Source: Spirulina sp. (GTDB taxonomy: Bacteria; Cyanobacteriota; Cyanobacteriia; Cyanobacteriales; Spirulinaceae). From it: a stretch of 39,788 bases of DNA. Position numbers and translations under genes: made by a program. The DNA lies in the NCBI GenBank assembly GCA_011390265.1, contig JAABSU010000003.1:1-39788 (forward strand). The letters are read 5' to 3'. Below are positions 5,132 to 14,653 of this stretch, piece by piece; the stretch's first letter is position 1; each line of letters opens with the position of its first letter. The notes under the pieces are model-generated. The model saw only the letters and a list, made by a program, of their open reading frames with translations, had not been told where the DNA came from and ran no database searches.

Positions 5132-7267
5132 CTACTTAACGATCGCCCCGAAGTCGCCCAAAATCCGGGCGTGGTTGCGGATTAAGCCTAATAAATTGAG
5201 GCGATTGGCTTGGATTGCGGGATCATCAGCCATCACTAATACGCTGTCTTCTCCATCAAAGAACCTTGTTACGGCGGGGGAAATCGCCGCTAACCCATCC
5301 ACCAACCGCTGATAATCTCGATCCGCTTGGGCCTGCTCCGTTTGGGGAACCAATGCACAGAGGGCGGTATAGAGGGCCTGTTCCGATTCCTGCTCAAAGA
5401 GATCCGGTTGAATCACCACTTGGGGATCGAGGGTGTCGGTGGGGAGAGTGCCCTTAGCCGCGAGGCGGGTGGAGCGGTTGACGGTTTCGTACAAGAGATC
5501 AAGGTTATTGCTATTGCGCAGATGTTGGATGAATTGGGCACGATCGCGCAGATCCAATAAATCCTGAAGGGCGAGGCTGTGGTATTCGGGATCATTTTCC
5601 CCCAAGACCGCATTCACGAGGTCGTAATCAATGCCCAATTCATCCTGGAGGAGGGTGCGCGATCGCTGCACAAAGAAACTGATCAACGCCGTCAACGGGG
5701 AACCATAATCGGAATGGCCGCTGACAAAGGCCGCCGAAAATTGGGTGAGCAAATCCAAGAGATTTAACTCCAAATTGCCATCCCAAATAATATTCACCAC
5801 CGCATTAGCGGCCCGCCGTAGGGCAAAGGGATCGGAGGAGCCGGTGGGGATCAGGCCTAAACCGAAAATACTGATCAAAGAATCGAGGCGATCGCCTAAA
5901 CCCACCAATTGCCCCGGCAGGGTTTGGGGCAAATCATCATCGGCCCCACGGGGAAGGTAATGCTCAAAAATCCCCCGTGCTACTGCCGCCGATTCCCCAC
6001 TCACCAGGGCGTATTTTTCCCCCATAATCCCCTGCAATTCCGGGAACTCATAGACCATTTGGGACACCAGATCCGCTTTACAGAGCAGGGCGGTGCGCTC
6101 AATCGTGACCGTTTCCGATGGGGGTAAATCCAGTTGCCGACACATTTCAGCGGTGAGATCGAGAATGCGATCGACTTTGATCTGCATCGATCCTAAATCC
6201 GCTTGGAACGTGATCGTTTCCAACTGGGGCAAATTCGCCTCTAGGGGTTCATCACAATCGGCATCGTAGAAAAATTTACCGTCGGCAAGGCGGGCGCGGA
6301 TTACCCTGGCGTTCCCCGTGGCGATCAGGTCAGCTTTAGTGGGATCCCCGTTGGCGATCGTGATGAAGTGGGGTAGGAGGGAGCCATCGGAGCTTTGGAT
6401 TGGGAAATAGCGCTGGTGCGTCACCATCACCGTGGTGATCACCTCCGGGGGAAGTTTAAGGAATTCCGCCTCAAAGTTGCCCACGACAGCCTGGGGAGCC
6501 TCCACCAGGTTAATCACTTCATCGAGGAGATCCACGGGGATAATCGCTTCCCCTTGAACCGATTGGGCGGCGGTTTCGATTTGGGCGATAATTGTCTCCC
6601 GGCGTTCGTCAGGATCGACGATCACCCCCGCCGCCGCTAGAGTTTCCCCATAGGCTGCCGGATTAGAAATACTCACAGCTTCAGGATGGAGAACCCGGTG
6701 GCCCCAGGAGGTGCGATCGCTCTCGATCCGCTCCGAACCATTCACCAATACCACCGGCAACACCGCCTCATCCCACAGGGCCACCAACCACCGAATCGGC
6801 CGAGGGAACCGTAACTCCCCATCCCCCCAGCGCATAAACCGGCGGCCCTCCAACTGGGTGATCCATTGGGGGATCAGGTCTTGGAGAATATCGGGGGCTG
6901 GTTGGCCGGGGATCTGTTTATCAATAAAAATAAATTCCCCCTTGGGGGTGTCTCGCTGGGTGAAATCCGCCACCGTGACCCCCTGTTTTTGGGCAAACCC
7001 GAGGGCGGCGGCGGTGGGTTCCCCATCGCGATAGGCGGCTTTCACGGGGGGGCCTTTGATTTCTTCGTGGCGATCAGGTTGTTGGGTCGGAACCCCCGTG
7101 AGGAGCACCGCCAAGCGGCGGGGGGTGGCGTAGAGGGTGACGGCCTCAGGGGTGAGGTGAGCTTCCCCCAGGCTGTTGGGGATCAGGCGTTGCCATTGGG
7201 CGATCGCACTGGCAACAAAATCAGCGGGTAATTCTTCAGTACCCACTTCCAGGAGAAAATTCGGCAT
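5132..7267 (-). CDS. glyS: Glycyl-tRNA synthetase beta subunit
   Basis: The beta chain of the alpha2beta2 bacterial glycyl-tRNA synthetase, which charges tRNA-Gly in the cytoplasm together with GlyQ. The N-terminus [18 protein letters not shown] is the family signature, so I place the start at 7267; an upstream ATG at 7312 would only add 15 proline/glutamine-rich residues. Further family landmarks are [58 protein letters not shown] and [21 protein letters not shown]. The C-terminus carries the DALR/anticodon-binding region ([15 protein letters not shown]). Length of 711 residues is normal. The alpha-subunit gene is not in this window. Convergent with the hicAB operon. Confidence 0.97.
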   Translation of the reverse strand: MPNFLLEVGTEELPADFVASAIAQWQRLIPNSLGEAHLTPEAVTLYATPRRLAVLLTGVPTQQPDRHEEIKGPPVKAAYRDGEPTAAALGFAQKQGVTVADFTQRDTPKGEFIFIDKQIPGQPAPDILQDLIPQWITQLEGRRFMRWGDGELRFPRPIRWLVALWDEAVLPVVLVNGSERIESDRTSWGHRVLHPEAVSISNPAAYGETLAAAGVIVDPDERRETIIAQIETAAQSVQGEAIIPVDLLDEVINLVEAPQAVVGNFEAEFLKLPPEVITTVMVTHQRYFPIQSSDGSLLPHFITIANGDPTKADLIATGNARVIRARLADGKFFYDADCDEPLEANLPQLETITFQADLGSMQIKVDRILDLTAEMCRQLDLPPSETVTIERTALLCKADLVSQMVYEFPELQGIMGEKYALVSGESAAVARGIFEHYLPRGADDDLPQTLPGQLVGLGDRLDSLISIFGLGLIPTGSSDPFALRRAANAVVNIIWDGNLELNLLDLLTQFSAAFVSGHSDYGSPLTALISFFVQRSRTLLQDELGIDYDLVNAVLGENDPEYHSLALQDLLDLRDRAQFIQHLRNSNNLDLLYETVNRSTRLAAKGTLPTDTLDPQVVIQPDLFEQESEQALYTALCALVPQTEQAQADRDYQRLVDGLAAISPAVTRFFDGEDSVLVMADDPAIQANRLNLLGLIRNHARILGDFGAIVK

Positions 7268-7356
7268 TGTGGTTGATGGCGGTTGAGGATCTTGGGGTTG
7301 AGGTGGGGACACCTCGACGTTTCCCCTTAACAGTTTAGAGGTTTAGGGGGCATTGC

Positions 7357-8751
7357 CTAGGGGCGGCTCAGTTGGAGCCAGTCCCGGCCCAGTTGGATCG
7401 TAATATCTGAGCTTAACTCCCCGGTACTTTCCACCCGCACCTCGCCAATCCCCAGAGCCAACTGAATCTGAGCCGCCACCCCCTGATCCCCCTTTTGGGC
7501 AATGATTCGCGTCGTTTCCAGAGGTTCATTCCAATTACTGCCCATGAAAAAATTGCCGTAGCCTTGAGCCCGTAAACTGTCCTGGAGGGCGGCGATCGCC
7601 CCATCACTCCCCGTACTATTTTGGATCCCAATCCGCACCCTTTCCGGCGTGCCATCGGCCACCGTCCCCATCCCCTGCTCAAAATGATTGGCCATGATCT
7701 GCCGAATTCCCTGCTGATTGGGGAGCCAATAGCTCACTTCCGTTTCCCCAGTGCCATTAAAGGCCCCCGGTAGCATTAACATCTGCACATCATCCCGCTT
7801 CGTATTGGCCGCAAACCCCACCAGGGCCGCTAATTCTTCCACGGTCAGGTTGGTATCAATATTTTCTTGAATGACATTGAAAATTTTCGGCAGTTTCAGC
7901 AGGGTTTGGGGGCGCACCGCCTGCTCAATCACCGCCCGGATCAAGAGTTGCTGCCGTTGTACCCGACCAATATCGCCAAAGCGATCGTAGCGAAACCGCA
8001 AAAACTGGGAGGCTTTGTCGCCGTCCAAATGCTGCTCCCCTTGCTTGAGATCAATGTAGAGGTGTTGGCTATGGTCGGTGTATTTCATATCGTTGGGGAC
8101 GTAGAGCGTCACGCCCCCCAAGGCATCGATTAACTTTTCCACCGCCTGGACATTAATGCGCACATAGCGGTCAATGGGGACACCACCGAGCAATTGACTG
8201 ACAGCACGAGCCGTTAGGGGCGCTCCCCCCTCCAGATTGACCGCATTAATTTTCATCTCCCCATACCCCGGCAGCCTTACAGGGGTATCCCGTGGAATCG
8301 ACAGGGCCGTGAGTTTGTAGCGGCTGGGGTCAAACCGAACCAGGATCATCGTATCTGATAGGCCCTCCACGGAATCCACCACTTGGTGATAGCCCAGATC
8401 CGGGGGCGTATGATCAAGATCACCACTGAGCACCTTTGTCCCCAAGATTAAGACATTAACCGGACGGGTCAGTTTGGGCAGGCTGAGGCTATCGGAGGTC
8501 ATGGAACCCCCTTGGGAGAAGAGGGCGTTATCCTCCGAAGAAAGGAGGATACGACGGAGGGGGGTGGCGGAGAGAGAAATGGCTAAAATTGCCCCTGCCA
8601 TCGCCGAAACGATCCCAATACCCGTGAGTCCTAACCAAATCCAAACCCAACGGGGGTTTTGTTTCCCGTGGGCACGGCTTTTTTTGCGATATTTTCGCGG
8701 TGCTGTGCCAGGGCGGACGGGCTTAGATTTGACGTGACTTGGTTTAACCAC
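7357..8751 (-). CDS. LytR-CpsA-Psr family protein with LytR C-terminal domain
   Basis: A 464-residue membrane-anchored LCP protein with a GTG start. A basic cytoplasmic tail (1-34) precedes one transmembrane helix (about 35-60). The LCP domain follows, recognised by DTMILVRFDPSRYKLTALSIPRDT, KINAVNLEGG and FLRFRYDRFGDIGRVQRQQ. These segments contain the conserved arginine and aspartate residues that bind the polyprenyl pyrophosphate substrate. The last 110 residues (ERVRIGIQNSTGSDGAI onward) form a LytR_C domain. LCP enzymes transfer glycopolymers from lipid carriers to peptidoglycan. In cyanobacteria the acceptor is probably cell wall or envelope polysaccharide. About 215 bp without a gene lie upstream and probably hold its promoter. 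Confidence 0.93.
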   Translation of the reverse strand: MVKPSHVKSKPVRPGTAPRKYRKKSRAHGKQNPRWVWIWLGLTGIGIVSAMAGAILAISLSATPLRRILLSSEDNALFSQGGSMTSDSLSLPKLTRPVNVLILGTKVLSGDLDHTPPDLGYHQVVDSVEGLSDTMILVRFDPSRYKLTALSIPRDTPVRLPGYGEMKINAVNLEGGAPLTARAVSQLLGGVPIDRYVRINVQAVEKLIDALGGVTLYVPNDMKYTDHSQHLYIDLKQGEQHLDGDKASQFLRFRYDRFGDIGRVQRQQLLIRAVIEQAVRPQTLLKLPKIFNVIQENIDTNLTVEELAALVGFAANTKRDDVQMLMLPGAFNGTGETEVSYWLPNQQGIRQIMANHFEQGMGTVADGTPERVRIGIQNSTGSDGAIAALQDSLRAQGYGNFFMGSNWNEPLETTRIIAQKGDQGVAAQIQLALGIGEVRVESTGELSSDITIQLGRDWLQLSRP

Positions 8752-8966
8752 AAATTTTTACCACACCATTCAACAGGCAAATTTCCCAGTAATGTAAACG
8801 CAACAGAAAAGGGTTTGCAAGGTTTACCACATCATCATTGCAGCAGTTTTGGGACAAAATCGGGATGAGAAGCACGAAAAATGGGCCAAAGTCCGCAGGA
8901 TGTTTTTTCGATTGTACGGTACGGGTTGAAATTGGCATAGATGGGAGATAAAAGATCGCGCCTTTG

Positions 8967-9311
8967 CTATTCTCCCCCCGGTAATCGAGGGGTTTTTCCC
9001 TGCCACACCTGAAACATTAACCCGACGCAGGTTAAGACGTAAATACTGCTGAGGGTTCCCTCGAAAAATAAGAGACGGAATTGCCAGATCTGGTCTGGGG
9101 TTTGGGTTGCACCGAGGCTTAAAATGCTGATCAGTCCCAGCCAAATCAGCAATAAACGCAGGGCGAGGCGGCTGGTTTGCTGTTGTTGGGGAGAGCTTTG
9201 GGGTTGCCAGAGAAACCAGAGGGCCGGCACTGTGCCGAGGAAGGGAATCAGGGTGAACCAAAGTTGCAGCTTAGTGAGTGGGCGTTCTGCGAAGGGATCG
9301 GGGGGATGCAT
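8967..9311 (-). CDS. Small conserved membrane protein
   Basis: A 114-residue protein with three probable membrane helices: LQLWFTLIPFLGTVPALWFL, LALRLLLIWLGLISILSLG and IYVLTCVGLMFQVW. I do not recognise a named domain. It starts at an ATG only 21 bp after the stop of the upstream aldo/keto reductase gene, so the two may be co-transcribed. Nothing in the sequence indicates function. Confidence 0.7.
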   Translation of the reverse strand: MHPPDPFAERPLTKLQLWFTLIPFLGTVPALWFLWQPQSSPQQQQTSRLALRLLLIWLGLISILSLGATQTPDQIWQFRLLFFEGTLSSIYVLTCVGLMFQVWQGKTPRLPGGE

Positions 9312-9332
9312 GGGGGATTCGTGATTTTGGGG

Positions 9333-10331
9333 CTAACGGCTTTGGAAGATATTCTGTACCATCGGTTTTGCCAGGGCTGCGGCTTGATCGAGGGCAGCGA
9401 CTTCGCCCTCATGGAGTCGCCACCCGATCGCACCGGCATTTTCCTGAGCTTGGGCAATGGTTTTCGCGCCAGGGATGGGCATCGCGCCTTTGCAGATGCA
9501 CCAATTGAGGGCGATTTGGGCGATGGTTTTGTTTTTCGCTTCGGCTAAGGCGGCTAAACATTGTTGCAGTGGTGCCATTTTTGGCAAAATTTGCCGACAA
9601 ACCACCCCCCGCAATCCCGATGGATAGGGGCCGGTTGGGCCATATTTGCCGGTGAGTAACCCTAGGGCAAGGGGGCTATAGGCAATCAACTGGATGCCGA
9701 GGCGATCGCACTGCGCCTTTAACCCCAATTCCGTCACGGGATAGGTAGAGAGGAGGGAATATTGGACTTGCAGGGAGGCGATGGGGATATGGCGATCGCC
9801 CAACCGCTCATTAGCCCACTGCAACCGCCGCGGCCCAAAATTCGATAACCCCACCCCCCTCACCAAACCCTCCTGATACAGTTGGGCCAACCCATCCAAG
9901 AGCGGCCCCTCCTGCCAAGGAAAATAATTCGCCGTTGACCAATGCAATTGCACCAAATCAATGGGCCGCCCCAACCGCTCCACCGAAGCCGCCGCCGCCT
10001 TCACCATCGCGCCCGCCGTTAACCGCCAAGGGTAGGGGGCCAATTTTGTCCCAATGCAAATTTTTTCCCGGTTCGGCCCTGAGTATTCTCGGGCAAACCG
10101 CCCTAACAGGATCTCACTTTGCCCTTTTAGTTTCCCCGTACCGTAGGAATCCCCCGTATCAAAAAACGTCACCCCCCGCCCCACCGCGTAGTTAAAGGCC
10201 GCTTGAAGGTCATCATCCATTTCAGGGCGGTAATCCCAAAGGAGGCGATTGCCCCAAGCCCAAGTGCCGCAGCCCAGTTCTGGCCAGGTGAGGGCAGGGG
10301 AGGATGGAGGCAAGGATGGCTTTATCTGCAT
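9333..10331 (-). CDS. Aldo/keto reductase
   Basis: A 332-residue NADP-dependent aldo/keto reductase of the (beta/alpha)8 barrel type. The catalytic tetrad is visible: Asp and Tyr in FFDTGDSYG, Lys in IGTKLAPYP and His in VQLHW. The cofactor-binding C-terminal part is IPIGAKTIAQAQENAGA-like (here MPIPGAKTIAQAQENAG). Related cyanobacterial and plant proteins include pyridoxal-reductase-like enzymes, but the substrate cannot be assigned. It is divergent from the small lipoprotein gene at 10690, with 358 bp between them. Confidence 0.93.
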   Translation of the reverse strand: MQIKPSLPPSSPALTWPELGCGTWAWGNRLLWDYRPEMDDDLQAAFNYAVGRGVTFFDTGDSYGTGKLKGQSEILLGRFAREYSGPNREKICIGTKLAPYPWRLTAGAMVKAAAASVERLGRPIDLVQLHWSTANYFPWQEGPLLDGLAQLYQEGLVRGVGLSNFGPRRLQWANERLGDRHIPIASLQVQYSLLSTYPVTELGLKAQCDRLGIQLIAYSPLALGLLTGKYGPTGPYPSGLRGVVCRQILPKMAPLQQCLAALAEAKNKTIAQIALNWCICKGAMPIPGAKTIAQAQENAGAIGWRLHEGEVAALDQAAALAKPMVQNIFQSR

Positions 10332-10689
10332 CGCGTCGTTAGATTAGCTTTTCTCTCTTATCTTGGCACCATTACTCAGGAAATGAGCGTACTTGGAAAA
10401 GTGGGTAGTACGAGAAGACTATTTTGCCACAATCACGGCGGCGTGGGCGATGTGGCCCGGAGCGTAAGCCCGAGAAGACAGGGAAAAAATTTAGAATTCC
10501 CAGGGTGCATTTTCTCCAAAATTAGCTACTATAGTGCTTGTTCAAGCAATGATCCATTTTGGATGGAGAATAAGGCGGCGATTGAGCCAGTTGTTGCCCG
10601 GGTCAACGGGAGTGCGCGATTACTGAATCAACTTTCAAAGCTATTCTCTTTTTGCTCAATAATTAAAACGATTTGGAGAACATTTGCTG
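10332..10689. other. 358-bp divergent intergenic region
   Basis: It lies between the aldo/keto reductase (-) and the lipoprotein (+). No credible protein gene is seen. A TATAGT at 10530-10535 could be a -10 element for the lipoprotein transcript. That would leave a long leader of about 150 nt, including a CCCG/CGGG hairpin near 10596. I recognise no known riboswitch or small RNA. Confidence 0.35.
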
Positions 10690-10815
10690 ATGAAACGCTC
10701 TATTGCTTTTTTGGCCCTGTTGCTTGCTGTCTCTTCTGTCGCTTTAACTGCCTGTGGTGGTGGCGGTGAGGCTCCTACGGCAGAACCGCCTGCGGAAGAG
10801 ACTGCCCCTGAATAA
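10690..10815 (+). CDS. 41-residue predicted lipoprotein
   Basis: A short gene with ATG at 10690 and GGAGA about 10 bp upstream. The product begins MKRSIAFLALLLAVSSVALT, followed by ACGGGGEA. This is a complete lipoprotein signal peptide whose lipobox is LTAC. Only about 20 residues follow the cysteine: a glycine run and an acidic proline-rich tail ending EETAPE. It would be a lipid-anchored peptide on the inner or outer membrane. A strong hairpin terminator follows 20 bp after the stop, which supports a real transcription unit. The function is unknown. Similar tiny lipoproteins occur in other cyanobacteria from memory. Confidence 0.75.
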   Translation: MKRSIAFLALLLAVSSVALTACGGGGEAPTAEPPAEETAPE

Positions 10816-10835
10816 ATTAACGATGTATTAACCTG

Positions 10836-10885
10836 AAAAATCGCGCTTAATCGTTATATTTCGATGCAGTTGAGCGCGATTTTTT
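10836..10885. terminator. Bidirectional rho-independent terminator
   Basis: AAAAATCGCGCT (10836-10847) pairs with AGCGCGATTTTT (10873-10884) around a 25-nt loop. A T-run follows on the + strand and an equivalent run on the - strand. It sits between the convergent lipoprotein and sasA genes and can serve both. Confidence 0.8.
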
Positions 10886-10901
10886 GTCGATTTTAACGAT
10901 T

Positions 10902-12044
10902 TTAACGATAGACCGGCAAAGTAAATTGGAAGCAACTCCCCTTTTGGGGTGTGCTATCCACCCAAATATTGCCATAGTGGGCCTGGATCACCTTCCGACA
11001 GAGGGCTAAACCGATCCCAAAACCCTCTTGGGCTTCGTCGCGTTTGAGGCGAAAATGCCCTTCAAAAATTAAATCCCGCTTCTCTGGGGGAATGCCTAAG
11101 CCTGTATCTGTGACACTAATTTGGACTTTTTGGGCCGTGCGGTGCAGAATTGCCAGGGTGATCGTGCCTTGGGGCGGGGTGTATTTAATCGCATTTTCAA
11201 GGAGATTAATCAACACTTGGCGAATTAATTCCCCATCGGCATAAACCACAGGTAAATCCTGGGGAATATCTTGAACGAGGGTTAAATCCTTGGCGGTAAA
11301 GCGAGCGGTTAACTGGCTGAGGACATCTTCACAAAGGGGTTGGAGTTGTAAGCTGCGCAGTTGCAAGTTTAGGCCGCTGTTTTTGCCCTGGGCCGCCTGC
11401 AAAATATCGTTGATCATCCGGTTCATCACCCGGAATTGGGTGCGGGCGTGTTTATAAAGTTGGTGTTTTAATTGGGCGGCGCGTTCGGGGTCTTCGTGGG
11501 TGTGGGCCAGTTCGAGGGTTTCGACGGCGATCGCCGCCGCCGTTAACGGACTCCGCAAATCATGGGCCAACATCGCCAACACCTGATCCTTAAATTGCAA
11601 TTGCTCATTGAGTTCGGCATTTTCCCGCTTGAGGCGAAACAGATCCTCCGCTAAACGAATTTGGGCCACAGAATAGCGATCGCTCTCCGCCTGATCCCCC
11701 GCCTGACTATTGACATCCCGCTGCCACTGGGGCCACCACCGCTTCACCTGGGCCACCAAATCCCCCCCCGCCAAGGTTTGGCGCGGGGCCGGGTAAATTT
11801 TCACCAAAGAAGGGGCCGCCACCAACCGAAAATGCTCCGCCAGATCAGGATTCTCGCTAATTTCCAGAATCTCCAATCCAAAGTCATGCTGTTGCTGTAA
11901 CCCCTGCAAATAGGCTTGAATTTCCTGGGCATAGCCTTGGGTTGCCACCCGCTCATCCACAAACAGCAGCAGCTTCAGATGGTCGGAAGTCTCCAATGGC
12001 GGCGTAACACAGGAAGTCGGCTCAGGGGGGTTAGAAGATCGCAC
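10902..12044 (-). CDS. sasA: Circadian clock output histidine kinase SasA
   Basis: A 380-residue kinase with GTG start. Residues about 22-110 form the KaiB-like thioredoxin-fold sensory domain (LKLLLFVDERVATQGYAQEI ... AAPSLVKIYPAPRQTLAGG), which in this family binds KaiC. The HisKA dimerisation domain follows with H161 in LAHDLRSPLTAA. The ATPase domain shows the N box (INLLENAIKYTP), G1 box (VTDTGLGIPPE) and G2 box (GFGIGLALCRKVI). Length and domain order match SasA. SasA autophosphorylates on contact with KaiC and passes phosphate to RpaA to drive circadian transcription. Neither kai genes nor rpaA lie in this window. There is no membrane segment, so the protein is cytosolic. Confidence 0.95.
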   Translation of the reverse strand: MRSSNPPEPTSCVTPPLETSDHLKLLLFVDERVATQGYAQEIQAYLQGLQQQHDFGLEILEISENPDLAEHFRLVAAPSLVKIYPAPRQTLAGGDLVAQVKRWWPQWQRDVNSQAGDQAESDRYSVAQIRLAEDLFRLKRENAELNEQLQFKDQVLAMLAHDLRSPLTAAAIAVETLELAHTHEDPERAAQLKHQLYKHARTQFRVMNRMINDILQAAQGKNSGLNLQLRSLQLQPLCEDVLSQLTARFTAKDLTLVQDIPQDLPVVYADGELIRQVLINLLENAIKYTPPQGTITLAILHRTAQKVQISVTDTGLGIPPEKRDLIFEGHFRLKRDEAQEGFGIGLALCRKVIQAHYGNIWVDSTPQKGSCFQFTLPVYR

Positions 12045-12228
12045 AGCAACAATATCCTTGAGGAATTAGGGATGAGCGGGGAGACCCGGATGGAAAATGT
12101 CAAGATCAATTAATCTTATTTTAATATCTTCCCGCTGGCCGCTAACCTCACCCCCGAGGAGTTTGGTTGGGAATCTCCGTTTCGGCTTAGAATCTGAAGA
12201 TAGCCTAAAGGCCCGGCCGGGTGACAGC

Positions 12229-12255
12229 CCCCTACGCCCAAAGGATCCGTAGGGG
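12229..12255. repeat. GC-rich hairpin upstream of GH57 gene
   Basis: CCCCTACG (12229-12236) and CGTAGGGG (12248-12255) form an 8-bp stem with an 11-nt loop in the leader of the branching-enzyme gene, 55 bp before its ATG. It could be a regulatory leader hairpin or an interspersed repeat; no T-run follows. Confidence 0.4.
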
Positions 12256-12309
12256 CGGTGCATTCCCAGTCTTTTTCCGCTGAACCTTTGACCCAACCCC
12301 CAAATTCCC

Positions 12310-13905
12310 ATGGCTCTCGGCTACCTCGCCCTCGTTTTGCACGCTCATCTTCCCTTTGTTCGCCATCCAGAGAGTGACTACGTTCTCGAAGAAGAATGGC
12401 TCTTTGAGGCGATCACAGAAACCTACATCCCCCTCCTGAATATCTTCACAGGCCTGCGACGGGACGGCGTAGATTTCAAAATGACCATGAGCCTCACGCC
12501 CCCCCTAGTCTCGATGTTGCAAGATCCCCTCTTGCAGGAGCGATATCTCAAGCACTTGGGGCAGTTGCAAGAACTGGCAGAAAAAGAAGTGGATCGCAAT
12601 CGCCACAATGGCCACCTGCGCTACTTAGCCGAGCACTATGTCCAAGAATTTGATACGGTGCGCCAAACCTGGGAGGGTTATCAAGGGGATCTGATCACGG
12701 CCTTTAAAAGCTTCCTCGATAGCAATAACCTCGACATCATCACCTGTGGCGCAACCCATGGTTATTTTCCCCTGATGAAAATGTATCCTCAGGCGGTATG
12801 GGCGCAAATCAAGGTGGCCTGTGATCATTATGAGGAAACCTTTGGCCGGCCGCCGAAGGGGATGTGGTTGCCGGAATGCGCCTATTACAACGGCGTGGAG
12901 CGATTGGTGGCGGATGCGGGTTTACGCTATTTCCTCACCGATGGCCATGGGGTGATCTATGCCCGGCCACGCCCCCGCTTTGGCACCTATGCACCGATCT
13001 TTACGGAAACGGGGGTGGCGGTGTTTGGTCGGGATCAGGAATCTTCCCAACAGGTTTGGTCTTCGGAGGTGGGCTATCCGGGGGATCCGGAGTATCGGGA
13101 ATTTTATAAAGATATTGGCTGGGAATCGGAGTACGAGTACATTAAGCCCTATGTGATGCCCAATGGTCAGCGCAAAAATGTCGGGATCAAGTACCACAAG
13201 ATCACGAGCCGGGGGGCGGGGTTGAGTGATAAGTCCCTCTATGATCCCTATTGGGCGAAGGAGAAGGCGGCGGAACATGCGGGGAATTTTATGTTTAACC
13301 GGGTGAACCAGATCCAGCATTTAGAGGGGATCATGGAGCGGCCGCCCTTGGTGATGTCCCCCTATGATGCGGAGTTGTTTGGCCATTGGTGGTATGAGGG
13401 GCCGTGGTTTTTAGATTATCTGTTCCGCAAGAGTTGGTTTGATCAATCCACCTATGCCCTCACCCATTTGTCGGAATATTTGCAATTAGAACCCCATCAA
13501 CAGGTTTGCCGCCCGGCTCAATCCAGTTGGGGTTATCAGGGGTTCCATGAGTTTTGGCTCAATCAAACCAATGCTTGGATCTATCCCCATTTGCATAAGG
13601 CGGCGGAGCGGATGATTGAGTTGAGCGGCCGGGAAGCCGCCGATGCGTTGCAGGAAAAGGCTCTGAATCAGGCGGCGCGGGAGTTGCTCCTGGCGCAGTC
13701 GTCGGATTGGGCGTTCATTATGCGGACGGGGACGATGGTTCCCTATGCGGTGCGGCGGACGCGATCGCACTTGATGCGCTTCAATAAAATTTATGAAGAT
13801 TTGCAACAGGAAAAGGTCGATGCGGGCTGGCTCGAAAAGGTGGAGCAGATCGATAATATTTTCCCAAACCTGGATTATCGGGTCTATCGGGCTTATCAGG
13901 TTTAA
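12310..13905 (+). CDS. GH57 1,4-alpha-glucan branching enzyme
   Basis: A 531-residue family GH57 glycoside hydrolase with a C-terminal DUF1957 helical domain. The N-terminus GYLALVLHAHLPFVRHPE is the first GH57 conserved region. The putative nucleophile is E189 in MWLPECAYY, and the acid/base is D353 in SPYDAELFGHWWYEGP. These positions agree closely with those in characterised archaeal GH57 branching enzymes. It makes alpha-1,6 branch points in glycogen in the cytoplasm and would act alongside GH13 branching enzyme if present. No other glycogen genes are adjacent. The 5' part uses C-ending codons while the 3' half is G-rich, part of a broader skew pattern reported below. The start is the ATG preceded by the hairpin region. 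Confidence 0.92.
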   Translation: MALGYLALVLHAHLPFVRHPESDYVLEEEWLFEAITETYIPLLNIFTGLRRDGVDFKMTMSLTPPLVSMLQDPLLQERYLKHLGQLQELAEKEVDRNRHNGHLRYLAEHYVQEFDTVRQTWEGYQGDLITAFKSFLDSNNLDIITCGATHGYFPLMKMYPQAVWAQIKVACDHYEETFGRPPKGMWLPECAYYNGVERLVADAGLRYFLTDGHGVIYARPRPRFGTYAPIFTETGVAVFGRDQESSQQVWSSEVGYPGDPEYREFYKDIGWESEYEYIKPYVMPNGQRKNVGIKYHKITSRGAGLSDKSLYDPYWAKEKAAEHAGNFMFNRVNQIQHLEGIMERPPLVMSPYDAELFGHWWYEGPWFLDYLFRKSWFDQSTYALTHLSEYLQLEPHQQVCRPAQSSWGYQGFHEFWLNQTNAWIYPHLHKAAERMIELSGREAADALQEKALNQAARELLLAQSSDWAFIMRTGTMVPYAVRRTRSHLMRFNKIYEDLQQEKVDAGWLEKVEQIDNIFPNLDYRVYRAYQV

Positions 13906-14014
13906 GAGCGCTTCCCCCGAATTGCTGGGGAATCCTGGAAATGTTGCAAGTGATGGCTAAATGTAACGTAGGATGAAGGGGTGATCCAAAGCTTCTCATT
14001 CATTCTGTCGTTTT

Positions 14015-14599
14015 ATGAAAATTCGTTGCGCTGCGTCTGAACCGGTTACGCTTCATGTTGAAGAGGAAATCATCCCGATCCATCATTACCTACGCCAGCC
14101 GCAGCGGTTGGTGCATGCGATCGCCAACCCCAAGTTAATGGAAGTGCTGGGGGGCGATCGCTATCGCCTCAAACTCAATCCCCTCAATCTTCTCAACCTC
14201 TACCATTTCCAACCGACGGTAATCCTAGAGGTGAAGGCGGATAGTTACGGGATGATTTCCATTCGTTCCTTGGGCTGTGAAATTCGCGGCATTGATTACA
14301 TTAACAATCGCTTCAGTCTCGAACTGAAGGGCCGACTGATCCCCGCCAGGCGCAAGGGCCAAACCTATTTAGAAGGGCGGGCAGATGTGGTGGTGACGGT
14401 GGATGTGCCGCCAGCTTTGTTGTTGGCTCCGCTGCCGATGCTGGAGACGGCGGGGGTCGGTTTAGTCCAGAGCGTACTGGGCCGGATTAAAGAGCGCATC
14501 CTCTCCCATCTCTTGGCGGATTACCACCACTGGGCCCACCAAGAAACCACCACCGCCAATCCGCTTTGGCTCAATGGGGCAGAAAACCCAGCGGGTTAA
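14015..14599 (+). CDS. DUF1997 family protein
   Basis: A 194-residue protein of the DUF1997 family, common in cyanobacteria and plants. The pattern LHVEEEIIPIHHYLRQPQRLV followed by RYRLKLNPLNLLNLYHFQPTVILEV is typical. The C-terminal SVLGRIKERILSHLLADYHHWA is an amphipathic helix seen in the family. The fold resembles lipid- or polyketide-binding START-like domains, but no function is firmly established. It lies about 110 bp after the GH57 gene on the same strand and may be a separate unit. Confidence 0.85.
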   Translation: MKIRCAASEPVTLHVEEEIIPIHHYLRQPQRLVHAIANPKLMEVLGGDRYRLKLNPLNLLNLYHFQPTVILEVKADSYGMISIRSLGCEIRGIDYINNRFSLELKGRLIPARRKGQTYLEGRADVVVTVDVPPALLLAPLPMLETAGVGLVQSVLGRIKERILSHLLADYHHWAHQETTTANPLWLNGAENPAG

Positions 14600-14611
14600 G
14601 CCCCCACACCA

Positions 14612-14630
14612 GCCCCCTTTTTAAGGGGGC
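14612..14630. terminator. Short hairpin between convergent genes
   Basis: GCCCCCTT (14612-14619), a TTT loop and AAGGGGGC (14623-14630). It lies 12 bp after the DUF1997 stop and just beyond the end of cobO. It is a compact inverted repeat of the sort scattered through cyanobacterial genomes and may terminate both transcripts. Confidence 0.55.
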
Positions 14631-14653
14631 AGCGCAGCGGGGGATCCTGTGCC

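Noticed and set aside
10203-10769. 188-codon + strand frame from the reductase gene into the lipoprotein
   Set aside because: It overlaps the aldo/keto reductase antisense and the lipoprotein out of frame; the translation is low-complexity and non-protein-like.
12922-13320. Antisense frame in the GH57 gene
   Set aside because: Fully inside the branching-enzyme gene; shadow of a conserved reading frame.
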